Below, piece by piece: positions 46,886 through 56,302 of a stretch of DNA of 64,000 bases (within the stretch, counting starts at the first letter, position 1; each line of letters opens with the position of its first letter). A program made the translations under genes and the position numbers. Origin of the DNA: Hordeum vulgare subsp. vulgare. Taxonomy: Eukaryota; Streptophyta; Magnoliopsida; Poales; Poaceae. The notes below the pieces were generated by a model. The model saw only the letters and a program-made list of their open reading frames with translations. It had not been told where the DNA came from and did not search any database. The stretch covers positions 419,499,081 through 419,563,080 of the forward strand of contig NC_058518.1 in NCBI RefSeq assembly GCF_904849725.1. The letters run 5' to 3'.

Positions 46886-49034
46886 CTATGCATTATGTCT
46901 AGCTAGGGGCATAAAACAATAACGCTTGTTGGGAGCCAACCCAAAAGTTATCTTTTTTGTGTTATGCTTTCTGTTATTTTGAGTTAACATGATTATTGCT
47001 ACTGTAATGATTGCTTTTTTATGTATAATTAGTGTTTGTGCCAAATAAAGCCTTAGGGATGATAAGTACAATTGATACGTGCAAAAACATAACTTTTATG
47101 TCGAGTGCAAAAGTTCTGTGATTTCACTCGAACATCCTTTTCATATGCATTTTTTACAAAGCGTTGATATACAAATTCCCGAGGTTGTCCTATTTTTCCC
47201 AGAATTTTCAGACTTACAAAAGTATGGTTTAATTGTTGATCACTATAGAGTGTTTAGCTTTAGACAAATTATGTTTTTGCTTGAATAGTTTGCTTGTTTT
47301 GATGATGCTATGAAGTGTATCAGGGGTATAAGCCATGTAGAAATTATAATAAAGTAACTTATGCAATAATTAGATGTTAATAAATTTTTAAAAATATCTA
47401 AAGTTTATGATTTGCCTATTGTACTAACGCATATCATGGGTTTTCTGTTGAGTTTTGTGTGCTGAAGTTTTCAAGTTTTGGGTGCGACCATGATGGATGA
47501 AGGGGCAGAAAGACCCTAAGCTTGGGGATGCCCAAGGCCCCCCAAGGTAATATCCTAGGAAGACTCAAGCGTCTAATCTTGGGGATGCCCCAGAAGGCAT
47601 CCCCTCTTTCGTCGCCATTCCATCAGTATGTCACTTGGAGTTATATTTTTATTCATCACATGATATGCATTTTGCTTGGAGCATCGTCTATTATATTCTG
47701 CTTTTATTTCAGTTTTCCACAATCATTGTTTTACGGACACAGATATTTTAGAGAGACACGTGTTCACCATGATTTGTTAGAATTCTCTATGTGCTTCACT
47801 TATATCTTTTGAGCTAAGGAGTTGCTCTAGTGCTTAACTTGTATATTTTTTTAGCACGGTGGCATGCAGATTTTATAGAGATAGTCTCACTCTCATTCTT
47901 CACTTATACTTATTTGAGAGTCTAATAAATAGCAACAGTAATTTGCATGGATTATAAGACTAGCCCAAAAAGGATAGGTATTCAAGGTTGATATAATAAT
48001 TACTTTTATGTAGCACACAAAAGAGAAATTGTGGGTTAATGATATTGATGTGGTAATATGAAAGGGCATGAGTACATGTTTGTTGGTTAGTACAGCTATC
48101 GGTTTTTAAAGGGTGTTAACCTGTTGTTCATGTAAATATTGGTTATGGCATGGTGATGATGTGTGAGCATTCTTGTTCCTCGTTGAAATCCTAGTGTTAT
48201 TTAGGTTGGGGGCATGCGCGTAGTACTTTGCTTTGAGAGAGCTAATAAAGCTTTGTAATGAGTATTTGAGTTCTTTATGACTAATGTGAAACCATGGATG
48301 TGAGCACTCTCGTCTTTACATATTTTATAGTCTCTTCGGTGTCGTGCATTGCCCATTCTCACCTCAAGGATCGGTGCAAACTTCGTCGGTGCATCCAAAC
48401 ACCGCGACAAGATACGCTATGTTGCACATAAATCACCTTATATCTTCCTCAAAACTACCACCATACCTACCTATCATGGCATTTTCATAGCCATTCCGAG
48501 ATATATTGCCATGCAACTTCCACCGTTATGTCTTAAAACTTGTGTGTTCACCATCCTATTTCTTTGCATGGTCATGTAGTTGGCATATTATTTGTGGCAA
48601 AGCCATTGTTCATCATTGTTTACATGTTATGCTAGATCATTGCACATCCTAGTGCACTGCCAGAGGCATTCATATAGAGTCATTTTGTTTAGTAGCTTTT
48701 CATATCAAGTTGTAAGTAGACAGAAGTGTGATGTTTATAATTATTAGAGCATTGTCTAAGTGAGGAAAGGACTATGGAGATAACGATTCCTCCACAAGTT
48801 AGGATGAGACTCGAAACAAAAAAAAGAAAAGAAAAAAAAGAAAAAGAAAGAAGTAAGAAAGAGAAAAAAGAGAAAAGTAAAAAAATAAGAAAGAAAAATA
48901 AAAATGAGAGAAAAGAGAGAAGGGACAGTGCTAATACCTCTTTTTCACAATTCTGCTTAGTGCAAGCACCATGTTTTTTTATAGGGAGTCTCATGTCTTG
49001 TCATTTTCATATGCTAGTGGGAACTTTTACATTA
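46886..49034 (+). other. 3' non-coding region of B, part 1
   Basis: No gene seen. AAGCTTGGGGATGC at 47518-47531 copies the polypurine tract motif of the family. A purine-rich AAAAAGAAAGA tract covers about 48818-48920. The text matches my memory of the long 3' UTR of Sabrina-type elements. The ORF at 48774-49049 is a product of the A-rich tract. Confidence 0.7.
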
Positions 49035-49594
49035 TCTCTACTACAGTAGTACATGATTTTTTTAATTTGGACTAGCTGTCCATCAAGATTGATGAGCAAC
49101 TTTGTGCCATCAACTTGTTCTAGGAGATGAATATCCACTTTTTATCAGTACCACACCCAAGTGATCTAACTGTTCATGTTTCCTGGATACTCTCTTTACA
49201 AGCACGTGCCAACATGACTACACGATCATTCTGGAACACTGACGACTTCGTATGCTACCACACACCACACGTGTTGGTGCAAAGTCTTCTATTTTGGATC
49301 ATCTATGGCTACTTTGAACTTCATTCCTCAATGATGGGTGGTTTGGAATATGTAGCAAACAATGACTCACTCAACAACTAACCTTTGACAAATTGATGGG
49401 TGAACATATACTCCCTCCGTCTGAAAAAATAAGACATCAAGCTTTTACAAATCAAAGCACTCGATATCGTTTGTATCCACCAAGTTCCAAATGCAGCAAC
49501 TTGGCAATCCTTTCCTAGAATCCAACAAATTAAATGATAAAGTATCTTTAAAAAAAGAGTTTAAACCACATGCATAGCATGTGCATTCTACTAG
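49035..49594 (+). mobile_element. Small non-autonomous Helitron (560 bp)
   Basis: 5' end TCTCTACTAC (49035) follows host A. 3' end: hairpin CACATGC-ATA-GCATGTG (49567-49583), seven bases, then CTAG (49591-49594) before host T. Removing it restores host CATTATAAAACTTGG, which fits B-family 3' UTR as I recall it. No Rep/helicase gene. It contains CTCCCTCCGTCTGAAAA (49411), a Stowaway-like end without a partner, and an 84-codon ORF (49127-49381) that I do not recognise. Non-autonomous Helitrons often carry captured sequence. Confidence 0.8.
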
Positions 49595-49670
49595 TAAAAC
49601 TTGGCTTGCACATTCCGATGATGGGCTTCCTCAAATGCATGAGGTCTTCATGAGAAAGCAACTTGGATGC

Positions 49671-51320
49671 TGATACGTCCCAAACGTATCTATAATTTCT
49701 GCTTGTTCCACGATCTTTTGGGTGACAATGTTATATGTTTTGCTACACTTTTAGATCATTTTACACATATTTGGAACCTACTAACTCAGTGCACCCAGTG
49801 CCAGTTTATGTCTGCTGATGACTATTTTGCAGGGGCTTTTACCCAATTTTCCGAAGCCCAAAAAATTCGAGGAAAAATATATAAACAATCAGCGAAACAG
49901 AAGCTTCTGGATCACAAAAGATGTGCCATAGGGGGCTAGGGGCTGCCTAGACGACCTCCTGGCGCGACCAGGCCCTAGGCCGCGCCAGGAGGCCGCCTGG
50001 GTGGGCCCCGCATCCATCGGAGCCCTCCTTTGACCTATATTTAGAGTCCCGAGAGGAAACCCTTCCACAACTTCCAGAATCGCAAATTTCTCCATCATTC
50101 CGCTGCCGCAACGCTTCCGAGATCGGGAGCGTCAGGAGACCTCTTCCCGGCACCCTGCCGGAGGGAGGATTGACCTCCGGGAGCTTCTCCACTGCCATGA
50201 ACGTTCCCGGACGTGCCGTGAGTAGTCCTCCTTGGACCATGGGTCCATGACCAGTAGCTATGTGATGTCTTCTCTCCAATCTTGTGCTTCAATGGTTAGT
50301 CCTTGTGAGCTGCCCTACATGATCAAGACATCTATGTAATTCTCTTGCTATTGCTATGCTCGGTTTGTTGGGATCCGATGGATTACGAGATTATGTTCAG
50401 ATTGTTATGAGTTATATATTTCATTATCCTTTTATAGTATGTTCCTTAGTGATTCATGCATGTTCTCTGTTGCTATTTATTGCTTTGGCCGAGTAGTAGA
50501 TTGCAACTCCAAGAGGGAGCGTTATGCATGATTGTGGGTTCATGCCCCTCGATTTCTAGCTTGAGTGACAGAAACATGAGACTAGGGGATGTGATGTTGC
50601 CACCAGGGAGAAAACAACGATGCTTGTGACCATGGTTGCAAGGATTGTTTACCTTACGCATAGTTCGTTAATGCAGTTGTCCGTTGCTTTGAGTTTACAC
50701 TTTGGGTGGGGCTCGCAACTTAATACCGGAGAGATGTTATGGATAGATATCTCAAGGTGGATGATTAGTAAGTAGATGCTGGTGAAGAAATGGTCTACTT
50801 GTCTTGGCGTACTTCCCATTACTATTGAACCTTTAACTATCAAGTAGCATAATTAGCATTGCGGTGCGTTCATAATTCTGTCAATTGCCCAACTGTTATT
50901 TGTTTACCCTAGCATAGTTGTTTATCGTCTTTTGGGAGAGAGACATCACTAGTGAACATAATGTGACTCTGGTCCATATCACCATCATTGTTTACACCTC
51001 CATCATTTACCGCTTTCATTTACTTTTCCGTTGCAATCACTATTACTTTCCACGTGTGTTTTGATCCTTTACAAACTACAAGGCCGAAGAGATTCACAAC
51101 CTCTCTGTACTCGTTCGGAGCAAAGTTATTTGTGTGTATTCAGGTCCACGTCTTCTGCTGACCGGGACAGAAGACACCTACTTGTTGGTCCTAAGAGTCC
51201 TCTTGGTTCAATAAACCTTACAGTCTCCGTGTAAGGGAAAACTTGCTCATGACTACATCTCAACCTTCCACTTGGGGTAACCTACGAGGTGCAAGAAGTA
51301 TATACATCATCTCGTCATTA
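49671..51320 (+). mobile_element. Solo LTR of another gypsy family (1650 bp)
   Basis: Begins TGATACGTCCCAAACGTATC. It is flanked by GATGC at 49666-49670 and 51321-51325. It contains TATA-like CCTATATTTAGAG (50034) and the GTTGGGATCCGATGGATTA words seen in related LTRs. The 3' end reads CATCATCTCGTCATTA, so the terminal CA is mutated. No internal domain remains, as expected after LTR-LTR recombination. Confidence 0.85.
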
Positions 51321-51887
51321 GATGCACACCCACTTGGCTTCCTTTAGGATTTCATACATTTATAGCTCTAGCACATCCGTTGCATGGCAATCCCTACTCC
51401 TTGCATTGATATTGATTGATGGGCATCTCCATAGCTCGTTGGTTCGTCTAGTTGATGCGAGACTCTCGTCTCCACTTCTCCTCCTTTGAAACCTGTCACC
51501 ATATTCTATTCCACATATATGTTATGTCCATGGTTCACACTCACGTATTGAGTGAGGTATAAAATGCTAAAGCACGTTCAAAAGTATGATCCAATTGCTT
51601 GGCTTAACACCGTGTTGCTTGACATTTGTATTTATGTGGTGAAGATGGAGCTATGCCATGCTTATATGATAAAATGAATGAGGAGTAAACATTCTTTAGG
51701 GTTCGTATATTTTGAAAGTTGATGATAAATTATGTTTATGGATATTACTATGTTAATGTTTATTGATTCATCGTTTCTCAATGATCATATATGAAAGAGA
51801 TTACATGTTGGGTAGCATGTCACATCAAAAATTCTGTTTTTATCATTTACCTACTCGAGGACGAGCAAGAATTATGCTTTGGGATGC
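51321..51887 (+). other. 3' non-coding region of B, part 2, with polypurine tract
   Basis: Resumes GATGCACACCCACTTGGC and ends CGAGGACGAGCAAGAATTATGCTTTGGGATGC. The last 17 bp are the degenerate polypurine tract. No gene seen. Confidence 0.75.
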
Positions 51888-53431
51888 TAATACGTCTCCG
51901 GCGTATCTACAATTTTTTATTGTTCCATGCTATTATATTATGAATCTTTGATGTTTTATAAGCATTTATGTGGTGCTTGATATCATTTTTGAGCACTAAC
52001 CTATTAACCCAGTGCACACTGTTAGTTGTTGTTTTCTGCATGTTTTCGGCCTTTTAGGAATACTGTACCAAACAAAGTCCAAATACCCTAAAACTTTTTG
52101 ATGATTTGATGGACATAAATAAGACGTATAAGCTTCGGAGGGAGAATGGAGGCCACTCGGGATGGCGCCAAGCAACAGGGGGCACCCAGGGCGATGGTCG
52201 TGCCCTGATGGCTTGGGGCCACCTCCCACTGCCTCTGGCCCATATCTCTTCACTATAAATTCACATATATTGGGAAAAGCCTAGAGATCTTTCCAAAACA
52301 CTTTTTCCCGCGTCGCATGTCTCTGTTCCGTTGTGTGCCCATATGGAGCCCTATTCCGATGCCCTGCCGAAGGGGGATCGATCATAGAGGGTTTCTACAT
52401 CAACCTTGCTGCTCCCATGGTGATGTGTGAGTTGTTTACCAAAGATCTACGGGTCCGTAGTTAGTACCTAAATGGCAATCTCTCTCTATATGTTCTTCAT
52501 TTCCAAGATCACCATGATTTTTGAGGTGATCAATCTTATGTAATCACTCTTTGTGGTGTGTTTGTTGGGATCCAATGAATTTTGGGTTTATGTTCACATT
52601 ATTCATCAAAAATATTTGAGTTATCTCTGGATTCTTATATGCATGATTATGATAGCTTCGTATTTCTCTTCGATCTATAGGTTTGGCTTGGCCAACTAGA
52701 TTGATTTATCTTCAGCGGGAGTGGTGCGTTGTAATGGGTTCACTCTTGTGGTGCTCAATCCGAGTGATAGAAAGGGACATGAGACATATTTGTATGGCTA
52801 CCATTGAGGGTCAAACGATGGGGTTTACTCATACTTGTTGGATTTACTTTGTCTACATTATTTCATCTTGCTTAAAGCGTTGCTCTGGTTTACTTAATAC
52901 CCTATATGCATGTTGGATAGTGGTCGATGAGTGGAGTAATAGTAGTAGACGCACGCAGGAGTCAGTCTACTTACTTACGTACGTGATGCCTATATGTGTG
53001 ATCATTTCCATGAATAAATGTTTCATAACCATGCGCTTTTCTATCAATTGCCCAATCATAATTTGTTTACCCACCGTATGCTTTGTACAAGAGAGAAGCC
53101 TCTATAGAAAACTATGGCCCCAGGTCTTCACAAATATATTACTAAAATAGATAAATACCTTGCTACCTTTTATTATTTCATTTAGTTTTTATATTTAATA
53201 TATTTCCATTATCTATCTATCACTACTTATCGCTTGCAAGTAACGAGTTCAAGGGGATTGACAACCCTCTTGCCTGAGTTGGGTGAAAGTGTGTGCTCTT
53301 TTGTGACGGGAGTTTGATGGTCACCCTATTGGTTCGATAACCTTGGTTCTCAATGAGGGAAATACTTATCTGAATTGTGTTGCATCTCCCCTCCTTTTCA
53401 GGGAAAATTTCAATGCAGTTTACGAGTACTA
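51888..53431 (+). repeat. 3' LTR of element B (1544 bp)
   Basis: Begins TAATACGTCTCCGGCG (TG changed to TA) and ends TACGAGTACTA, followed by GGAAG. Roughly 85 percent identical to 12231-13791 over the first 300 bp by eye. Confidence 0.87.
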
Positions 53432-53665
53432 GGAAGGACCATATATCATCAAAGAAGTTTTTTTGCTCCGAAGCTATTAAGATCAACAATGTCGAAGGAA
53501 CCAATCTGAGAGTGATTAATGGATAAACAATTAAATATTATATATCAGATACACCCATTAGTGTTGAAACTAATATTATTCAACTGATGACACCGGACGA
53601 ACACATAGGAGAGACCTTCCGAAACACTCGAGAATCATGAAAAAGAGTAGGCATGTGATACGGTA
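53432..53665 (+). pseudogene. Integrase C-terminus of A, after B
   Basis: Resumes GGAAGGACCATATATC, giving EGPYIIKEV, which completes KWE at 12230. It then decays with stops but keeps the ACD codons before the intron donor at 53663. Confidence 0.75.
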
Positions 53666-53960
53666 AGTACCCGACTCCAAAAGTTCCATAGAAATTATTT
53701 TTGTCCATTTTGGAATATTAGAAAAAATACAAAAATAAGAACCAGTCGAGGGGGGCACGAGGATGTCACAAGGCAATAGGACGTTCCCTACCCCCTAGGC
53801 ACACTGGGTTGCCTTGGGGGCCCCTTGTGTGCCGCTGACTCCTATTTCTTGTAGGACATGTATTCTATCACAAAAAAGTCATTATATATACTCCCATGTG
53901 TTTTGACCACCGCGTGGCAAGTTTCTCATTTGCTTTTGTTTCGGGTTGTTTTTTTAACAG
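53663..53960 (+). other. Predicted intron between pol and ORF3, element A (298 nt)
   Basis: Donor ACG|GTAAGT and acceptor TTTTTTTAACAG|ATC with a long pyrimidine tract. The spliced reading is D-T-I-stop (TAG 53964-53966), then AAAGCC, then ATG 53973. Confidence 0.72.
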
Positions 53961-53972
53961 ATCTAGAAAGCC

Positions 53973-54485
53973 ATGGCATCATCAAGCTCCTTCAAGGACA
54001 AGTTCTACAAGGAAGTCATTAGCCCTTATGCCTCAGAGGTCTTGAAACACCCTCAAGACATGGAGATGTGTGAGGGGGTGCTTCACATTCGGAACATTCA
54101 AGAACCAAAGAAGGAGGGAAGCGAGAAGGTCGGGCTTGCAGCGGTGGAACATGAGATATGTAAGTGTCAAGGGATGGTGGAGCATTGGTTCAGTGCCAAT
54201 CACTCCATGATCACATATTTTATTCGTGAACATAAGATGGAAAACAAGGAGATTGTGGAGATCATATTTAATCTCCACACCAAGCTTCAAGATCTTCAGG
54301 CTCAAATCTATGTTCTACAAAGCCAAAACCGTGAGTATGAATCTCGTTTCGAGAGGATGAGCATAGGTGCAGATTTGAAATTCCCGGAGACCAGCTCTTG
54401 CTTCTTCAACAGAGAGCCGATGCCATGGAAAACGGAGGACAAGCCTCTTACTTTATCACCACCATCACCCAAGAAGGAAACTTGA
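53973..54485 (+). CDS. ORF3 of element A, accessory protein of unknown function
   Basis: 170 codons, uninterrupted, start ATG 53973 (MASSSSFKDKFYKEVISPY). The middle (about residues 60-135) is mostly helical and probably coiled coil (HKMENKEIVEIIFNLHTKLQ, then LQSQNREYESRFERM). The C-terminus is rich in Pro, Ser and Lys. No signal peptide, membrane segment or known enzyme motif, so it is not an envelope protein despite its env-like position. It is open even though pol of the same element is ruined, which may mean chance or later decay of pol. Expression is probably from the spliced RNA. Its role is unknown; gag-like assembly or RNA binding are guesses. Confidence 0.65.
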   Translation: MASSSSFKDKFYKEVISPYASEVLKHPQDMEMCEGVLHIRNIQEPKKEGSEKVGLAAVEHEICKCQGMVEHWFSANHSMITYFIREHKMENKEIVEIIFNLHTKLQDLQAQIYVLQSQNREYESRFERMSIGADLKFPETSSCFFNREPMPWKTEDKPLTLSPPSPKKET

Positions 54486-56043
54486 GTACACGGGTATGGG
54501 CACAACCCTTAGCTTGTTCCAAGCTTGGGGGAGGTTCCCCAGTATCGTATCACCATCACTTTTACCATCATTACCTATTTTAGATTGATCCTTAGTTATC
54601 CTTTGATTTAGAAGAATAAAGCTTTAGTATGATTTAGTTTTGAGTGTTTTGCTTCGTGATCTATCTATAGATGTAATCGAGTTCGATAGTTATATAATAA
54701 AGGGTAGTTTGAGTTTGTTTGCTTAACCTTCTTGCATCAATACTAACAATGAAAAGAAGAAATAAAATAGCATATGCTAATCCCATGGGGAGTGGTGACT
54801 TCACATAAAAAGTGTATCATTGATAAAACTTGTTGGAAGTTGACAAACACAGTATTAGTCATTGGTGCAATTGCACTAAAAACTAATAACGAAAGAGAGG
54901 TCTCACATATAAATATACTATCTTGGACATATTTTATGATTGTGATCCCCCATTAAATATTCTATGCATGATCACCTAGTTAACGTTGGACAAGGAAGAC
55001 AACGTAATGATTTATGTTTGCATATATAAACAAAGAAGTTATATTGTTATGGATCCTTCACCATGTGGTGCTTGCTCGTAGCCTTTGTTAGCCAAAATGT
55101 CGCACCAAGTAGAGATACTACCTGTACATCCATACACCCTTAAACCCAGTTTCATGCTATGAGAGTTCACCATACCTACCTATGTATTGAACAAGACCCT
55201 TTAAGTAAGTTGTCATTGATGCAAAAGCAATAAAAATGCTCCTAAATATGTATGATATTTTATTGTAAGGGAAAATAAGCTTTGTACGATCTTGTGATGG
55301 CAAAGAAATAAATGCGACAAACTGCATAATAAAGGTTGCTATCGTAAGGGTCAATATGAAGTGATATTCTTTTACATTAAGAGCTTGCACATCCAAATAA
55401 AAAGTGCATGACAACATCTAGTTCCCTTAGCGAAGGGCCTATCTTTTATTTTCATGTATTTACTTGTATGCAAGAGTCATTAATGTTCATCCCTATTCCA
55501 TCCTTATTTACTCTCTACATGGCAAGCATCATGTGATGGGGAAAGATCCATGCATATATATCCAGTTGGATATATGTGATCATTAGTCATTATTGTTGAC
55601 ATTATCCTCAAGATAAGGAGTTGGGTGGTTAAAAGTTATAAACCCCTATCTTCCTATGTGTCTAATTGATGTTTTTATATCACAAATATGACGTGAGTGT
55701 AGCAATCATAGAAAACTAAATGATAGTTGAGTAGTGAACTTTCTAAACAAAGCTCTGACATAGACTCTTTCTGGAGTATGATGAATTGCAGTTGCCTTAA
55801 TGACTAAGAACATAGCTTGTTAGTTTTCAATGAGGTTTGCGGTTTATACTTTAGCGTGTGAATAGCTTATCACTTGTTCATGAGAAGTTTTATGATATTA
55901 TATTTCTGCTATAATAATGATCATGATTCTTTTATGTGTGTATTTTGTTTATATCAACGTCTCTCCCTCTCTCTAATCACGTGGTCATTATTATCGAGTT
56001 CAGCATTTGCTTGAGGACAAACGAGGTCTAAGCTTGGGGGAGT
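54486..56043 (+). other. 3' UTR of A with internal and terminal polypurine tracts
   Basis: AAGCTTGGGGGAGG at 54521-54534 and AAGCTTGGGGGAGT at 56030-56043. The second is the functional position, directly before the LTR. The rest is non-coding and similar to 8552-9081 and, reversed, to 17726-19342. Confidence 0.78.
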
Positions 56044-56302
56044 TGATACGTCCATTTTGCATCATGATTTTGTATTGATATTTATAATGTTTTGAAGCAT
56101 TATTTCACTTTATGATGCAATACTTATATCTTTTCTCTCTTATTTTACAAGGTTTACACAAAGAGGAAAATCAACAGAAACTGGAATTCTCGACCTCAAA
56201 GGCTGGAAATTTTCTCGACTCCAAATTACTTGAAACTTCATGGAGAATTTTTTGGAATATATAATTGATATAGGAGCAAAGAACCACCAAAGGGGGGGCA
56301 CC
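56044..56302 (+). repeat. 3' LTR of A, first 259 bp
   Basis: Begins TGATACGTCCATTTTGCATC and is interrupted at 56303 by F after GCACC. The remainder would lie beyond the window. Confidence 0.83.

Larger units (their letters stand above)
12231..53431 (+). mobile_element. Element B: Sabrina-like gypsy element encoding only gag and protease
   Basis: LTRs at 12231-13791 and 51888-53431 are flanked by GGAAG (12226-12230, 53432-53436). A primer site follows the first LTR, then gag (13886-15404), interrupted by S with duplication CCTAT, then protease (46321-46885). A long non-coding 3' region leads to the polypurine tract and 3' LTR. No RT, RNase H or integrase belongs to it; the pol genes inside its span come from nested elements of other families. 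The two LTRs differ at very roughly 15 percent over the stretch I compared, so it is among the oldest layers. It presumably relied on an autonomous relative. Confidence 0.88.
8552..56302 (+). mobile_element. Element A: outermost gypsy element (WHAM-like), host of the nest
   Basis: A's own pieces are: 3' UTR and polypurine tract of a neighbouring copy (8552-9081), LTR (9082-10573), RNase H plus integrase (10578-12230, continued at 53432-53665), a spliced ORF3 (53973-54485), 3' UTR, polypurine tract (56030-56043), and the start of the 3' LTR (56044-56302), which element F interrupts. The primer site, gag, protease and most of RT are missing: the LTR runs directly into RT. Element B splits the integrase and is flanked by the 5-bp duplication GGAAG (12226-12230 and 53432-53436). 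Because LTR 9082 is preceded by a polypurine tract and followed by pol, A looks like part of a tandem LTR-body-LTR-body array or a deletion product. Confidence 0.82.

Noticed and set aside
49411..49600. Complete Stowaway MITE
   Set aside because: Only one terminal-like sequence (CTCCCTCCGTCTG) is present; no matching inverted end within the Helitron.
53973..54485. ORF3 as an envelope gene
   Set aside because: Position fits, but there is no signal peptide, membrane segment or cysteine pattern.
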